Part shown: piece after piece, positions 7,046 to 14,641 of the stretch
How the letters are laid out: every line of letters begins with the position of its first letter
Numbering within the stretch: position 1 is the stretch's first letter
From: a virus
Reading direction: 5' to 3' (one strand)
Length of the DNA stretch: 64,000 nucleotides
IMG/VR virus record: IMGVR_UViG_3300028840_001508
Location: 1 to 64,000 of that record
Made by a program: the position numbers and the translations under genes
Notes under the pieces: generated by a model
Database searches by the model: none
Told to the model about the DNA's origin: nothing
Seen by the model: only the letters and a program-made list of their open reading frames with translations

Positions 7046-7227
7046 TGTCAATCCACGTCAAAAGTGAAGCTGAATTCAAACGCTGGCAGAAGAAAGCCAA
7101 ACGGCTCAGGGCGCAGATAGAGCATCCAGAACAAGCGCCGACACTGGTGGAAATGATGGATGAAATGGACAAGCTGTGGCGGAAGTTCAATACGCTGCAA
7201 AAGAGGGTGGGGGTCAGGAAGAGGTGA
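7045..7227 (+). CDS. Hypothetical coiled-coil protein (60 aa)
   Basis: The ATG at 7045 overlaps the upstream stop. The product is highly charged and helical (EAEFKRWQKKAKRL, MMDEMDKLWRKF), a probable short coiled coil. Confidence 0.6.
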   Translation: MSIHVKSEAEFKRWQKKAKRLRAQIEHPEQAPTLVEMMDEMDKLWRKFNTLQKRVGVRKR

Positions 7228-7229
7228 TA

Positions 7230-7328
7230 ATGATGGAATACGTACTGATAGAGGCGGGCTGTGTCATAGCCATGATATGCGTGATCCGGTATTTGGTGCG
7301 GAATTGGCGTATAGAGAGGCGGGGATGA
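7230..7328 (+). CDS. Small membrane protein, copy 2 of a duplicated micro-gene (32 aa)
   Basis: ATG at 7230 (or 7233) follows AGAGGTG. The transmembrane segment and tail are identical in protein sequence to the copy at 6418-6531, with a different N-terminus. Confidence 0.55.
   Translation: MMEYVLIEAGCVIAMICVIRYLVRNWRIERRG
7247..7328 (+). repeat. 82-nt direct repeat, copy 2
   Basis: Second copy of the repeat at 6450-6531, 797 nt downstream, with the same stop-codon position. Confidence 0.9.
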
Positions 7329-7358
7329 AAGATGGCTAAGAGATAGGAAAAGCCCCAA

Positions 7359-7454
7359 ATGCTACGGATAACTATCAACGAAGTAAGAGCCAGAATGTAT
7401 GTCTCTAAAATGCGAAGCTTTATCAAACAGCAGATAGTAAAGGAGAAGGGATGA
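7359..7454 (+). CDS. Hypothetical small basic protein (31 aa)
   Basis: The ORF from ATG 7359 ends with a TGA overlapping the start of the next gene (ATGA). The product is basic and helical (EVRARMYVSKMRSFIKQQ). Its ribosome site (AGGA) is weak, so it is tentative. Confidence 0.4.
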   Translation: MLRITINEVRARMYVSKMRSFIKQQIVKEKG

Positions 7455-7729
7455 AACATTTTAAGTATGACGAGGATGGTGATTTGTGTTGTTCCGCGTG
7501 TGAAGCGATGGTACGTTCAATGCAGATTCGGACTAACGCTGTAATAGGCTTTGAGTGGATGCAGGATAACGAATTTGAATGTGTTGACTGGGACTATAAA
7601 AACACTAAGCTGGTCTGTGTCTGCGGAAAGGAAATACCAGAGGACAGCTATGAGTGGGTTTATGAGGACTGGTGGGTTCTCAGGATACGAGAAGATGCTA
7701 TTGTTCAGGAGAGAAAGGAACAGGGATGA
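7451..7729 (+). CDS. Putative zinc-binding protein
   Basis: 92 residues with CCSAC (13-17) and CVCG (56-59) in a spacing that could hold one zinc; the rest is acidic with several Trp residues. AAAGGAG lies before the ATG. Family not recognised. Confidence 0.65.
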   Translation: MKHFKYDEDGDLCCSACEAMVRSMQIRTNAVIGFEWMQDNEFECVDWDYKNTKLVCVCGKEIPEDSYEWVYEDWWVLRIREDAIVQERKEQG

Positions 7730-7833
7730 ATAGAGATTTGAACGAAGGGACAAGGATGAGCGAAAGACCTTTCTGTTGTCGATGCAAAGAAGATTTCAGA
7801 GTGGGAGAAGATGATGATATTCAATACAGCTAG
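7726..7833 (+). CDS. Hypothetical small Cys-rich protein (35 aa)
   Basis: The ATG at 7726 overlaps the previous stop and is preceded by AAAGGA. FCCRCKEDF suggests a half zinc site. Support is overlap and ribosome site only. Confidence 0.45.
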   Translation: MNRDLNEGTRMSERPFCCRCKEDFRVGEDDDIQYS

Positions 7834-7863
7834 ACTTTAGATGGTGGTGGAAGGAAGGCCGTA

Positions 7864-8121
7864 ATGCCAGTTCAGATGACTAAGCGGGAGTTAGACCAAG
7901 TGCTGAGGAAAAGCCACAAGCAGCAGATAGAGAACATGCCAGAAGGCGATGTAGTCAAAGATATGGAACGCCGCATCAAGAATCTGGAACGGGAACACAT
8001 ATCATTGAAAAAACAAGTGAAAGAGTTGCTGGCACACAGCAGGAAGGTGTGGAAGCTATACGGCGAATATCAGCGGCGTGATGCGCTGCTTGAGCCAGAT
8101 GGGGGAGAGGAGGGGTTTTGA
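7864..8121 (+). CDS. Coiled-coil protein
   Basis: 85 residues, strongly helical with heptad-like spacing (MERRIKNLEREHISLKKQVKEL). GGAAGG lies upstream of the ATG, and the stop abuts the next start. Function unknown. Confidence 0.65.
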   Translation: MPVQMTKRELDQVLRKSHKQQIENMPEGDVVKDMERRIKNLEREHISLKKQVKELLAHSRKVWKLYGEYQRRDALLEPDGGEEGF

Positions 8122-8364
8122 ATGGAAACAAAAGCGAAGGGCAATGAATCGTGGAATCCAGAGTTACTTTTGAAACCGCTACGTCAGACATATATGCAAG
8201 TGGCAGACAGGTTGCTGGACGGCAAAGAGTTATCACTGTCTGAGCGGACGGCATTGCAGGATTTCAGGTGGCAAATGACGTTAATCGAAGCAGGATATCG
8301 TACAGGTACATGGAAGGGCAACGGGGAGCAGATTGAAAAGCAAACGGAAGAAGGTGAGGCATGA
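8122..8364 (+). CDS. Hypothetical protein
   Basis: 80 residues, helical, starting immediately after the previous stop with GGAGAGGAGG upstream, and overlapping the next gene by 4 nt. Family not recognised. Confidence 0.6.
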   Translation: METKAKGNESWNPELLLKPLRQTYMQVADRLLDGKELSLSERTALQDFRWQMTLIEAGYRTGTWKGNGEQIEKQTEEGEA

Positions 8365-8663
8365 TGGCTGAGAACTATGATCGATACCTGGCTAAGAAGA
8401 TAGCGGATTTCAGGGTCGCATGTAATCATACAGATCCGAATCTGGGAGTTACCGCTGTGATAATAACATACGAATCCAAAACCAACATTGAAGTTGTTCT
8501 GTATGTTTCGGGGGTGAAATCTGCCAGCAAAAACGTATCCAGGGGTACTATATTGTCTGGTATACCTGAAATTATGGCAAAAGGCATAGCGAATGAACTG
8601 GTGGCGGAATATAAGAAGAAGGAAGAGGAGATGCCACTGTTAGAGCCAGTGACAAAAACATGA
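8361..8663 (+). CDS. Hypothetical protein
   Basis: 100 residues with an alpha/beta pattern (VTAVIITYESKTNIEVVLYV). Start ATG at 8361 or 8364, overlapping the previous stop. Its last codons run into the phased TGACA array. Family not recognised. Confidence 0.65.
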   Translation: MMAENYDRYLAKKIADFRVACNHTDPNLGVTAVIITYESKTNIEVVLYVSGVKSASKNVSRGTILSGIPEIMAKGIANELVAEYKKKEEEMPLLEPVTKT

Positions 8664-8686
8664 CAATGCTTTGACAAAACCTGACA
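8650..8686 (+). promoter_or_regulatory. Four helically phased TGACA repeats
   Basis: TGACA occurs at 8650, 8661, 8672 and 8682, with spacings of 11, 11 and 10 nt, so all lie on the same face of the helix. The inverse TGTCA recurs at 8760, 8770 and 8781. The arrangement looks like a protein-binding array. Confidence 0.45.
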
Positions 8687-8700
8687 AAGGAGACTAGCAA

Positions 8701-8859
8701 ATGCGTCCCAAACACTGGTCATCGTTACATTTCGGCGCACTCTGGGCAGGTGTCGGATATGTCACAATTTGTCACGAATCTGTCATAAGTTGGATGTGCG
8801 TCTGGGTGATATGGAACATGCTGGCGGTATGTATTTGGGGTGCGTTGGGATGTTGGTGA
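8701..8859 (+). CDS. Small Trp-rich membrane protein (52 aa)
   Basis: ATG at 8701 behind AAAGGAG. Two hydrophobic stretches are rich in Trp and Cys (MCVWVIWNMLAVCIWGALGCW is the C-terminal part, 21 residues with short breaks of polarity at the start). Its codons contain the inverted TGTCA array. Function unknown. Confidence 0.5.
   Translation: MRPKHWSSLHFGALWAGVGYVTICHESVISWMCVWVIWNMLAVCIWGALGCW
8760..8785 (-). promoter_or_regulatory. Three phased TGTCA repeats, inverse of the upstream array
   Basis: TGTCA starts at 8760, 8770 and 8781 (spacings 10 and 11). It is the reverse complement of the TGACA units at 8650-8686, 78 nt away, so together they form a large inverted array. Confidence 0.4.
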
Positions 8860-8877
8860 AAGGGGGTGACAGTTGGC

Positions 8878-9174
8878 ATGGCAGATGTAGATAGAGTGCT
8901 GATTTTATTTACTTGCGGTTGTGTCATAGGCTTTATATTTATGGAGGCATTCAAAGCTGATAACACCATTAGCTTGCCCGAAGGCGCAGTGATAACGAAA
9001 CAACTAGGCAACGGCTGGATATACTTCAAGCTAGACGGCAGATTGTATCTCTTGTCAATGCAAGGCAGATATTGCTGCTTGGCACAAGTGGATGCGGGCG
9101 ACTCAGAGAAGCAGGCTGCATGGCGTTGGGAAGAGCGGAACGGGGAATTGAGGTTTGTGAGAGGGGATAAATGA
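8878..9174 (+). CDS. Single-pass membrane protein
   Basis: 98 residues from the ATG at 8878; a GTG at 8866 lies within the ribosome site and is less likely. Residues 7-24 form a transmembrane segment (LILFTCGCVIGFIFMEAF), followed by a mostly beta domain. AAGGGGGTG lies upstream. Family not recognised. Confidence 0.6.
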   Translation: MADVDRVLILFTCGCVIGFIFMEAFKADNTISLPEGAVITKQLGNGWIYFKLDGRLYLLSMQGRYCCLAQVDAGDSEKQAAWRWEERNGELRFVRGDK

Positions 9175-9175
9175 T

Positions 9176-9667
9176 ATGATTTTTTTAATGCTGAGTATTG
9201 TATGTTTAATAGTATGTATCTTTGGTTATTACAAATGTATACCCCAAATAAAGCCACAATATGGCTATGTAGAATTTACATGGAGGGGTATAGTTATGAT
9301 AGTGTTTATCGGGTTGTGCGGATTCCTGGCTACTGTATTTATAATAGTATGTCCTATAGCATACTTCTGTAGTCTAGATACCTATGGAAATCTTATCGCC
9401 GCGCAGAAGCTTGTGCCACAATACGAGAAGGCTATAGCAGAGACGAAACTGGCTGTGGTTGAACTGAATAACGGCGATAGCACTATCGAAATCAGTGAGG
9501 GGTTGGCAAATTTGAAACATTCTACTCTGACCGCAGAGCGGATAGCAGAGATGCGAAATTACCTCAAATACTATTATGAGACGCTAGAAAGGTATCGTTT
9601 GTATAAAAGCATCTGGTTCTGTCGCAGGTTCATAGCGGATATGCCAGCGGTGTTGTTGGAGGAATAG
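9176..9667 (+). CDS. Two-pass membrane protein with helical cytoplasmic domain
   Basis: 163 residues. Hydrophobic segments lie at about residues 2-18 and 38-63, followed by a long charged helical region. It starts directly after the previous gene. Function unknown. Confidence 0.6.
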   Translation: MIFLMLSIVCLIVCIFGYYKCIPQIKPQYGYVEFTWRGIVMIVFIGLCGFLATVFIIVCPIAYFCSLDTYGNLIAAQKLVPQYEKAIAETKLAVVELNNGDSTIEISEGLANLKHSTLTAERIAEMRNYLKYYYETLERYRLYKSIWFCRRFIADMPAVLLEE

Positions 9668-9670
9668 CGT

Positions 9671-9967
9671 ATGAAGCGGTCAGTAACGAAACGATTGGCG
9701 AAATCTTACATGGCAATGAAAGGAGATAGCATGAATACCGACGGTACAGGATGTATGGTTATGGCTATTATTACGTTGGCTATATTGGCTTTCAATATTT
9801 TCATCGGCGGCTTGCTGGTTCAGTATAGCGTGGAATACTGGGGAAGTAGGGCAAAAGAGAAGCAGGTTGACGTGAAATACTGGAAGTGTTGCTTGATAGC
9901 TATTCCATTGGCGGAGTTGGCGTTACCAGTGGCGGCAGTGACATGGATGATAAGCTGGTTTGATTAA
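9671..9967 (+). CDS. Small membrane protein
   Basis: 98 residues from ATG 9671 (GGAGG upstream), or 78 from ATG 9731 (AAAGGAG upstream); both starts are plausible. Two hydrophobic segments follow residue 28 of the long form. It ends at the hairpin before the replication gene. Confidence 0.6.
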   Translation: MKRSVTKRLAKSYMAMKGDSMNTDGTGCMVMAIITLAILAFNIFIGGLLVQYSVEYWGSRAKEKQVDVKYWKCCLIAIPLAELALPVAAVTWMISWFD

Positions 9968-10028
9968 GCCCGGCAAGCGCAACCGGGCTTCGGGCGGCGT
10001 GGCAAACGCTGTCAGGTGGACGCCGCCC
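9967..10028. repeat. Two consecutive GC-rich hairpins upstream of the replication gene
   Basis: AGCCCGG/CCGGGCT (9967-9973 with 9983-9989) is followed by GGGCGGCGT/ACGCCGCCC (9992-10000 with 10020-10028, 9 bp, perfect). The second uses the same GGGCGGC/GCCGCCC core as elements at 5069, 6171 and 23448. They lie in the leader of the initiator gene. Confidence 0.5.
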
Positions 10029-10049
10029 ACTTTTACCACCTGGAGGGGT

Positions 10050-11144
10050 ATGATGGCGGATGATTTGGTTCAACTTGAAGATGGCGAATGGATGCGGATA
10101 GACAGGCGTTTGTGGGATGCGTTAAATAGATACAAATTCAATGAATTAGAATTAGTTGTTATTAAGAAAGTTATCCGGTGGACTTACGGCTGTGTCAAGC
10201 AAAGAGACGAAGACGCGGACAAGGATCAGGGACGTTATTGCATTGTAGGTAAACTGGAGGAGGCAGCAGCAGCTATGGGCTTACATCATCCAGCATTGAC
10301 CAGGACATTGCAGGCACTCCAGGAAAAACAGGTTATTTACGCTATGCTTAACAGCAGGCCGAAGGTTATCGTTTTTAATAAATACTGGCCTTCCTGGAAA
10401 GTGCCGCTGCGTAGCAAATACAGGGAGAAAGCAGATAGTGATTTGCTCACTAGAAACCTGAACTACAGTGCTGTGGACGAGGCTCTAGGAGAGGAAGCTT
10501 TCAGACAGATGAAGGTAGCTTATCAAATCGTTAAGGAGCTTAATGATTCGTTAAGAAAACCTTATCAAATCGTTAAGGAGCTTAACGAATCGTTAAGGAA
10601 AAATGACCAAAAGCTTAACGATTCGTTAAGGAAAAATCCTGTAGATACCAATAAAATCAATGATTCACAGCCTCTAAAAGATAATATAATAAAAGATAAT
10701 AATAATTATGATCATAATAGTATAACTACAGATCTTACTATAATACAGGGTGCAATTCTGCAAAAATGGGGTAAACAGATAAAACTAGTGCCGCCTGTTG
10801 CACAGATAATGAGTGCTATTCAGGAACACGGCAAACAGAAATTGCTTGAAGCTATCAATAGGATGCCTGTTATCCTCACGGAAGCGAAGCCCAATACACT
10901 GATGAGGTTTATAGATAAAACTGCCAGAAATCCGACGTGGTATAGGGCAGCAGAAACTAAGACAAATGAATTATCGTCTGATCAGGAATTAGCCGACGCG
11001 CAGCGGGTATATGACGCCATAGCGCAAGATGACTCGGCAGATAGGGATGATCCAAGTTATCAACAGGCGTTGCAGGATGCCAAACAACGGCTTGAAAGAG
11101 CGAAGGAGGAACACGATGCAGAACGTAATGGACGCAGTGATTGA
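10050..11144 (+). CDS. Replication initiator, lambda-O-like, with embedded origin
   Basis: 364 residues from ATG 10050 (GGAGGGG upstream); the open frame extends to 9960 but through the hairpins. The N-terminal ~110 residues look like a phage replication protein O winged-helix domain (LWDALNRYKFNELELVVIKK, then AAAAMGLHHPALTRTLQALQ as recognition region). Residues ~158-200 are an internal repeat (YQIVKELNDSLRK twice, then KLNDSLRKN) that reflects DNA iterons, and an Asn-rich linker reflects an AT-rich DNA tract. The C-terminal domain may bind a helicase loader or helicase. No DnaC-like partner is obvious. Confidence 0.7.
   Translation: MMADDLVQLEDGEWMRIDRRLWDALNRYKFNELELVVIKKVIRWTYGCVKQRDEDADKDQGRYCIVGKLEEAAAAMGLHHPALTRTLQALQEKQVIYAMLNSRPKVIVFNKYWPSWKVPLRSKYREKADSDLLTRNLNYSAVDEALGEEAFRQMKVAYQIVKELNDSLRKPYQIVKELNESLRKNDQKLNDSLRKNPVDTNKINDSQPLKDNIIKDNNNYDHNSITTDLTIIQGAILQKWGKQIKLVPPVAQIMSAIQEHGKQKLLEAINRMPVILTEAKPNTLMRFIDKTARNPTWYRAAETKTNELSSDQELADAQRVYDAIAQDDSADRDDPSYQQALQDAKQRLERAKEEHDAERNGRSD
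10521..10745. other. Probable origin of replication (iterons plus AT-rich unwinding region)
   Basis: Three near-identical 17-bp palindromes, CTTAAYGAWTCGTTAAG, occur at 10539-10555, 10581-10597 and 10614-10630, with extra TCGTTAAG half-sites at 10528 and 10570. The first two lie in a 42-nt direct repeat. They are followed by a tract almost without G or C (about 10676-10745). Iterons inside the initiator gene followed by an AT-rich region is the architecture of the lambda origin. Confidence 0.7.
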
Positions 11145-11553
11145 CGTAGCTAGAGAAGGTGAACACAGTCCATTGTCCAGGCGATACGCTGAAATGCTTG
11201 ATGCTATGCAGAAGGGGTATCTTACGCAAAAGGAGATGGAGCGAGTATCATTTTGTGATCTGGAGCAGCAGAGATATGATGGTAAACTACGCACGAATAG
11301 ATATATCCCATCTGTGACGGATAGCGCAAGCGATGAGCAGGTAAAGTCCTGGCGGATAGCAGAAGGGCAGAATTGGGCTGATGGGAACTGGCTGGAACGA
11401 CTGTCGGCATTCTCCAAGGAACACGAACTGACCATGAACGAAAAGGAAGCGCAGTGGCATATATATGTCCATGAGGGTATAATAGGACAAGAAGTTGCCG
11501 CATATCTGAAATACTACGGTAGCAGTAAGGATATGGCGGATGTGCAGTCTTAG
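11116..11553 (+). CDS. Hypothetical protein overlapping the initiator
   Basis: 145 residues from ATG 11116, preceded by AAGGAGG and overlapping the initiator gene by 29 nt. Helical and charged. Its position is that of a lambda-P-like helicase loader, but no Walker motif or other family signature is visible, so no function is assigned. Confidence 0.65.
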   Translation: MQNVMDAVIDVAREGEHSPLSRRYAEMLDAMQKGYLTQKEMERVSFCDLEQQRYDGKLRTNRYIPSVTDSASDEQVKSWRIAEGQNWADGNWLERLSAFSKEHELTMNEKEAQWHIYVHEGIIGQEVAAYLKYYGSSKDMADVQS

Positions 11554-11587
11554 TATGCTGGATAGGGGTATGAAAGGAGAGCATATC

Positions 11588-11956
11588 ATGGGTATATGTG
11601 GTTGTGGTGAGTATGATGCTGTTTATAGATTTAAAGGGCCGGGCGAAATAACGTATGTCGTTCAAATCTATCCAGGATGTAATGAATGCTGTACGCCCGC
11701 GGGTATAATTCTGTATGCCTTTACAGAAGAGGATATGGAGTTATGGGACGCTATAGAGTTACCTGAGTTTCAAATTCACAATGAAGGTACAGGTATTCCT
11801 GTCATAGATCCAGCTATATTAAAGGGGCGTATGTCAAAAGTTTGTGGTGAAGATACAGAAGAGGCTATAATGTGTGAGGAGCTAATAGATAACCTCTTTG
11901 AAGGGGCGGTCAGTGCCACTATAGAAGATGATAGAAGGAAGATAGCTAAGTTATGA
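11588..11956 (+). CDS. Hypothetical Cys-containing protein
   Basis: 122 residues from ATG 11588 behind GAAAGGAG. The N-terminus has CGCGEYD and CNECC, possibly a metal site. Its end overlaps the next ATG. Family not recognised. Confidence 0.6.
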   Translation: MGICGCGEYDAVYRFKGPGEITYVVQIYPGCNECCTPAGIILYAFTEEDMELWDAIELPEFQIHNEGTGIPVIDPAILKGRMSKVCGEDTEEAIMCEELIDNLFEGAVSATIEDDRRKIAKL

Positions 11957-12192
11957 TGCATGTAATCCGCAACAGGCACATATATCTCTTCGCTTCGACA
12001 GGCAGTTACAGCTTAGTAATAAGCTGTCAAAGATGTGCTATAGGTATATATTGGTACTGGAGGCCTGTTCCTAGATGGTATTTTTGGTATGATGCATTTG
12101 GCTTAGGGTGGCATCGTTGCAGATATAAAAGAAACAGGCTAGATGAAATTGGTATAAGTTTGGGTTTTCTGCGCGTAGATATAGAATGGTGA
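11953..12192 (+). CDS. Hypothetical Trp/Tyr-rich small protein
   Basis: 79 residues, basic and rich in aromatic residues (GIYWYWRPVPRWYFWYDAFG), overlapping the upstream stop. Likely membrane-interfacial. Family not recognised. Confidence 0.5.
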   Translation: MMHVIRNRHIYLFASTGSYSLVISCQRCAIGIYWYWRPVPRWYFWYDAFGLGWHRCRYKRNRLDEIGISLGFLRVDIEW

Positions 12193-12200
12193 GGTACGAC

Positions 12201-12890
12201 ATGGGCAAAAAACAAGGTAAAAGTGGAATAGAATGGTGTGATTATACCAGCAACATGGTCTTAGGTCGCTGCCCTATGAAGCCAAACTGTCATTACTGTT
12301 ACATGACATCATTCTATCACCGCTTCGGGATAGATGAGACTATACGACTCAGTGAAAAGGAACTGAAGTGGCATCCCCGGACGACAGGTCAGCGCATCTT
12401 CGTGGGCAGTAACCTTGACCTATTCCATCCAGATATTCCACACGAATGGAAACAGGCTATCGTAGAGAAGGCGATAAAGGATAAGCAGAATGTATATATG
12501 TTTCTGACGAAGCTGCCACGGGAGTATGGCGTATACTGCCGCGGGGTCTATCCAAATATCTGGTGGGGTACGACGTGGGATGGAACTGAAAGAACTCTAC
12601 GGAACCTGGTAGATTTATACAGCCACGCAATAGGGAATCTATTTGCAAGCTTTGAGCCATTGCTGGCGGAGCCTGCTGTTAGCAGCGGAATAGACCTTGA
12701 TTGGATCATAATAGGCGCAGACAGCAGGCCGGGTGCAAAGAAGCCGCCGATAGAATGGGCGGAAAAGTTAGTTAGAACGGGCAAGGTGTTCCATATACCA
12801 GTCTTTATCAAAAGCAACTATGGCTATCCTAAGAAGATCCAGCAATGGCCGGATAGCATGATGGAGTATTTGGGACGGATAAGAAGATAA
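12201..12890 (+). CDS. Gp37/Gp68 family protein (DUF5131, radical-SAM-like Cys motif)
   Basis: 229 residues from ATG 12201, 7 nt after GGTGAGG. The N-terminus IEWCDYTSN, followed by CPMKPNCHYCYM, is the signature of the phage Gp37/Gp68 family, which carries a CxxCxYCY-like cluster reminiscent of radical SAM enzymes. GQRIFVGSNLDLFHPDIP and FLTKLP are further family motifs. The family is widespread in phages, and I know of no established reaction. It is the first gene of a series of enzyme-like genes leading to the NAD/kinase block. Confidence 0.8.
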   Translation: MGKKQGKSGIEWCDYTSNMVLGRCPMKPNCHYCYMTSFYHRFGIDETIRLSEKELKWHPRTTGQRIFVGSNLDLFHPDIPHEWKQAIVEKAIKDKQNVYMFLTKLPREYGVYCRGVYPNIWWGTTWDGTERTLRNLVDLYSHAIGNLFASFEPLLAEPAVSSGIDLDWIIIGADSRPGAKKPPIEWAEKLVRTGKVFHIPVFIKSNYGYPKKIQQWPDSMMEYLGRIRR

Positions 12891-12894
12891 GAAG

Positions 12895-13443
12895 ATGGTA
12901 ATGCAAAAAGTTTATACTGTATTTCACAGAATATTCAGTAAACCAGAACCAGTGCCAGAACCAGCAGAAGAGCTTGAACATGGTTTGGCATTGGAGGAGA
13001 AGGTAAAGATACTAAAAGAACATAGCAGTGTAGGTGCTTTCCTGAAGCTACTGGCAGGATTGCTATATGAAGTATCAGTATCTACGGGTAGTAAGTCTCT
13101 TGGGAAGTATCGGTTGAGCAAAAGCGTGAGTATTTACGGTTATGAATGGTATTGGCTTTGTGATACGGATGGAAACGATATGCTGTCTGTTGGCGCAAGA
13201 GTAGATATTGAATTTGCAGTAAATAACTATAGTCTGTATAGCACTAATCTACCGCAGCTAATGGAGGCATATATGGCTTTGAAAGACCTGAAAGCACGAC
13301 AGGATGCCGAAGCCAGATTAGCAATAGCCGAGAAAGAAAGGTTGAAAACCGAATATCTTGCAGAAGTAACCAAGCAGAAAGAAATGTTGCCGATAGACGA
13401 GATAGTGCGGGAGAATGCAGACGGAGGTGAAAGGAATGGCTAA
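12895..13443 (+). CDS. Hypothetical protein with coiled-coil C-terminus
   Basis: 182 residues with an N-terminal Pro/Glu repeat (EPVPEPAEELE), a mixed middle domain and a long charged helix near residues 122-165. It overlaps the next gene by 8 nt. Family not recognised. Confidence 0.6.
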   Translation: MVMQKVYTVFHRIFSKPEPVPEPAEELEHGLALEEKVKILKEHSSVGAFLKLLAGLLYEVSVSTGSKSLGKYRLSKSVSIYGYEWYWLCDTDGNDMLSVGARVDIEFAVNNYSLYSTNLPQLMEAYMALKDLKARQDAEARLAIAEKERLKTEYLAEVTKQKEMLPIDEIVRENADGGERNG

Positions 13444-13870
13444 ACTATATACAATCGGCTATGGACGCACAACCTGGCATGACTTCTTCCAGCGTCTTCT
13501 CGATGCTGACATATCCTGCGTGGTAGACATACGCCGCGAATGTAGCAAGTCGCGTAACGGCAAGGCATTCTGGTGGGGGTGTTCGCCTTATGGAGACCTC
13601 TATATGGGGGACAGGCTATTTGAGGCGGGGATAGGGTATTTTATGATACCTGATTTATCGAAAGATGCAAGTGAAAGCATGACATCATTCCGACAACGAC
13701 TCGACAAATTTCCTATAGTAAGGGGATTAGCCCGAATAGACAGTATTTTTCGGCATTTTGATACAGGCATCTGCCTGCTATGCTGTGAGCGCGACTACAG
13801 GCAGTGTCACCGGCGGATAGTGGCAGAGGTAGTGGCTGATCAATTGGAGCTGGAAGTAGTGCTTTTGTGA
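13436..13870 (+). CDS. DUF488 family protein
   Basis: 144 residues from ATG 13436, preceded by GGTGAAAGGA. The family pattern is clear: TIGYGRTTWHDFF at the start, CVVDIRR in the middle and CLLCCERDYRQCHRRIVAE near the C-terminus (CxE...CHR). DUF488 proteins are found in bacteria and phages; the conserved Cys and His suggest a catalytic or nucleic-acid role that is not established. Confidence 0.8.
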   Translation: MAKLYTIGYGRTTWHDFFQRLLDADISCVVDIRRECSKSRNGKAFWWGCSPYGDLYMGDRLFEAGIGYFMIPDLSKDASESMTSFRQRLDKFPIVRGLARIDSIFRHFDTGICLLCCERDYRQCHRRIVAEVVADQLELEVVLL

Positions 13871-13883
13871 AAGGAGATAGATT

Positions 13884-14399
13884 ATGAGTAGTTTCAAATA
13901 TGCCTTAATTGTAATAGGCGGGTGTGCGTTTTTGGCTGTGTCTATATTTCTTATAGGCTATCATGATGGAAGAGAGGCAGAACGAGCAAAATATGAGAGG
14001 GAATTGTATTCTGTTGATACGGTTCCTGATATGCTGTCCAGCGACCTAGCGCCTAGTATTGACATGAAGCCTAAAGCGGCAGATGTCATAGAAGAGACGG
14101 GATCGCCAGACCTTGCGCCATATAGTATCCATTGGTTTCAAATACAATATGGTGGTGGTCTATCATCATCATGGCGGGCTTACCTTTACGTCCCTTTTGG
14201 AATGGGCGAAGCTGTCAAATGTAAGCTTGAAAGCCTTATATTTGTCGATGGCGTAGTGATACGAAACTCTATGCTATATAGGAACCCCAAAGACGACAGG
14301 CTGGAGGTAGAGTTATCACAGCGGGCGAACAAGGCACACACTGAGCGACTAGAGGCTATGCTGCCAGGGATAATTGATGCAGCGAAGAGGGGGTTGTAA
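13884..14399 (+). CDS. Membrane-anchored protein
   Basis: 171 residues with an N-terminal transmembrane helix (residues 7-25) and a mainly beta soluble part. Strong AAAGGAG site. The stop overlaps the next start (TAATG). Family not recognised. Confidence 0.6.
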   Translation: MSSFKYALIVIGGCAFLAVSIFLIGYHDGREAERAKYERELYSVDTVPDMLSSDLAPSIDMKPKAADVIEETGSPDLAPYSIHWFQIQYGGGLSSSWRAYLYVPFGMGEAVKCKLESLIFVDGVVIRNSMLYRNPKDDRLEVELSQRANKAHTERLEAMLPGIIDAAKRGL

Positions 14400-14641
14400 T
14401 GCGATTTACAGGTGATGGAAGACAGCAGGAAATCAAGCGTAAGTGTGCGGCTGCCAGGAGACGCAAACTACATAAGCAGCGGCTATATGTAAAGCGCAGC
14501 AGGGCTATGGGACGGGATATATGCGCTTTTGATTGGTTCAAGATGGGATGGGGTAGTATCGTGGAGGCTTGGGCAAAGGGCAAGATAAAGGGCTTGACGA
14601 AACTTTGGGTAGAGCAGAAAGGGGATAATGATGATTATTAA
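14399..14641 (+). CDS. Small basic protein
   Basis: 80 residues, Arg/Lys-rich in the first half (KRKCAAARRRKLHKQRL), so possibly nucleic-acid binding. It overlaps both neighbours, implying coupling to the phosphoribosyltransferase gene. Confidence 0.55.
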   Translation: MRFTGDGRQQEIKRKCAAARRRKLHKQRLYVKRSRAMGRDICAFDWFKMGWGSIVEAWAKGKIKGLTKLWVEQKGDNDDY

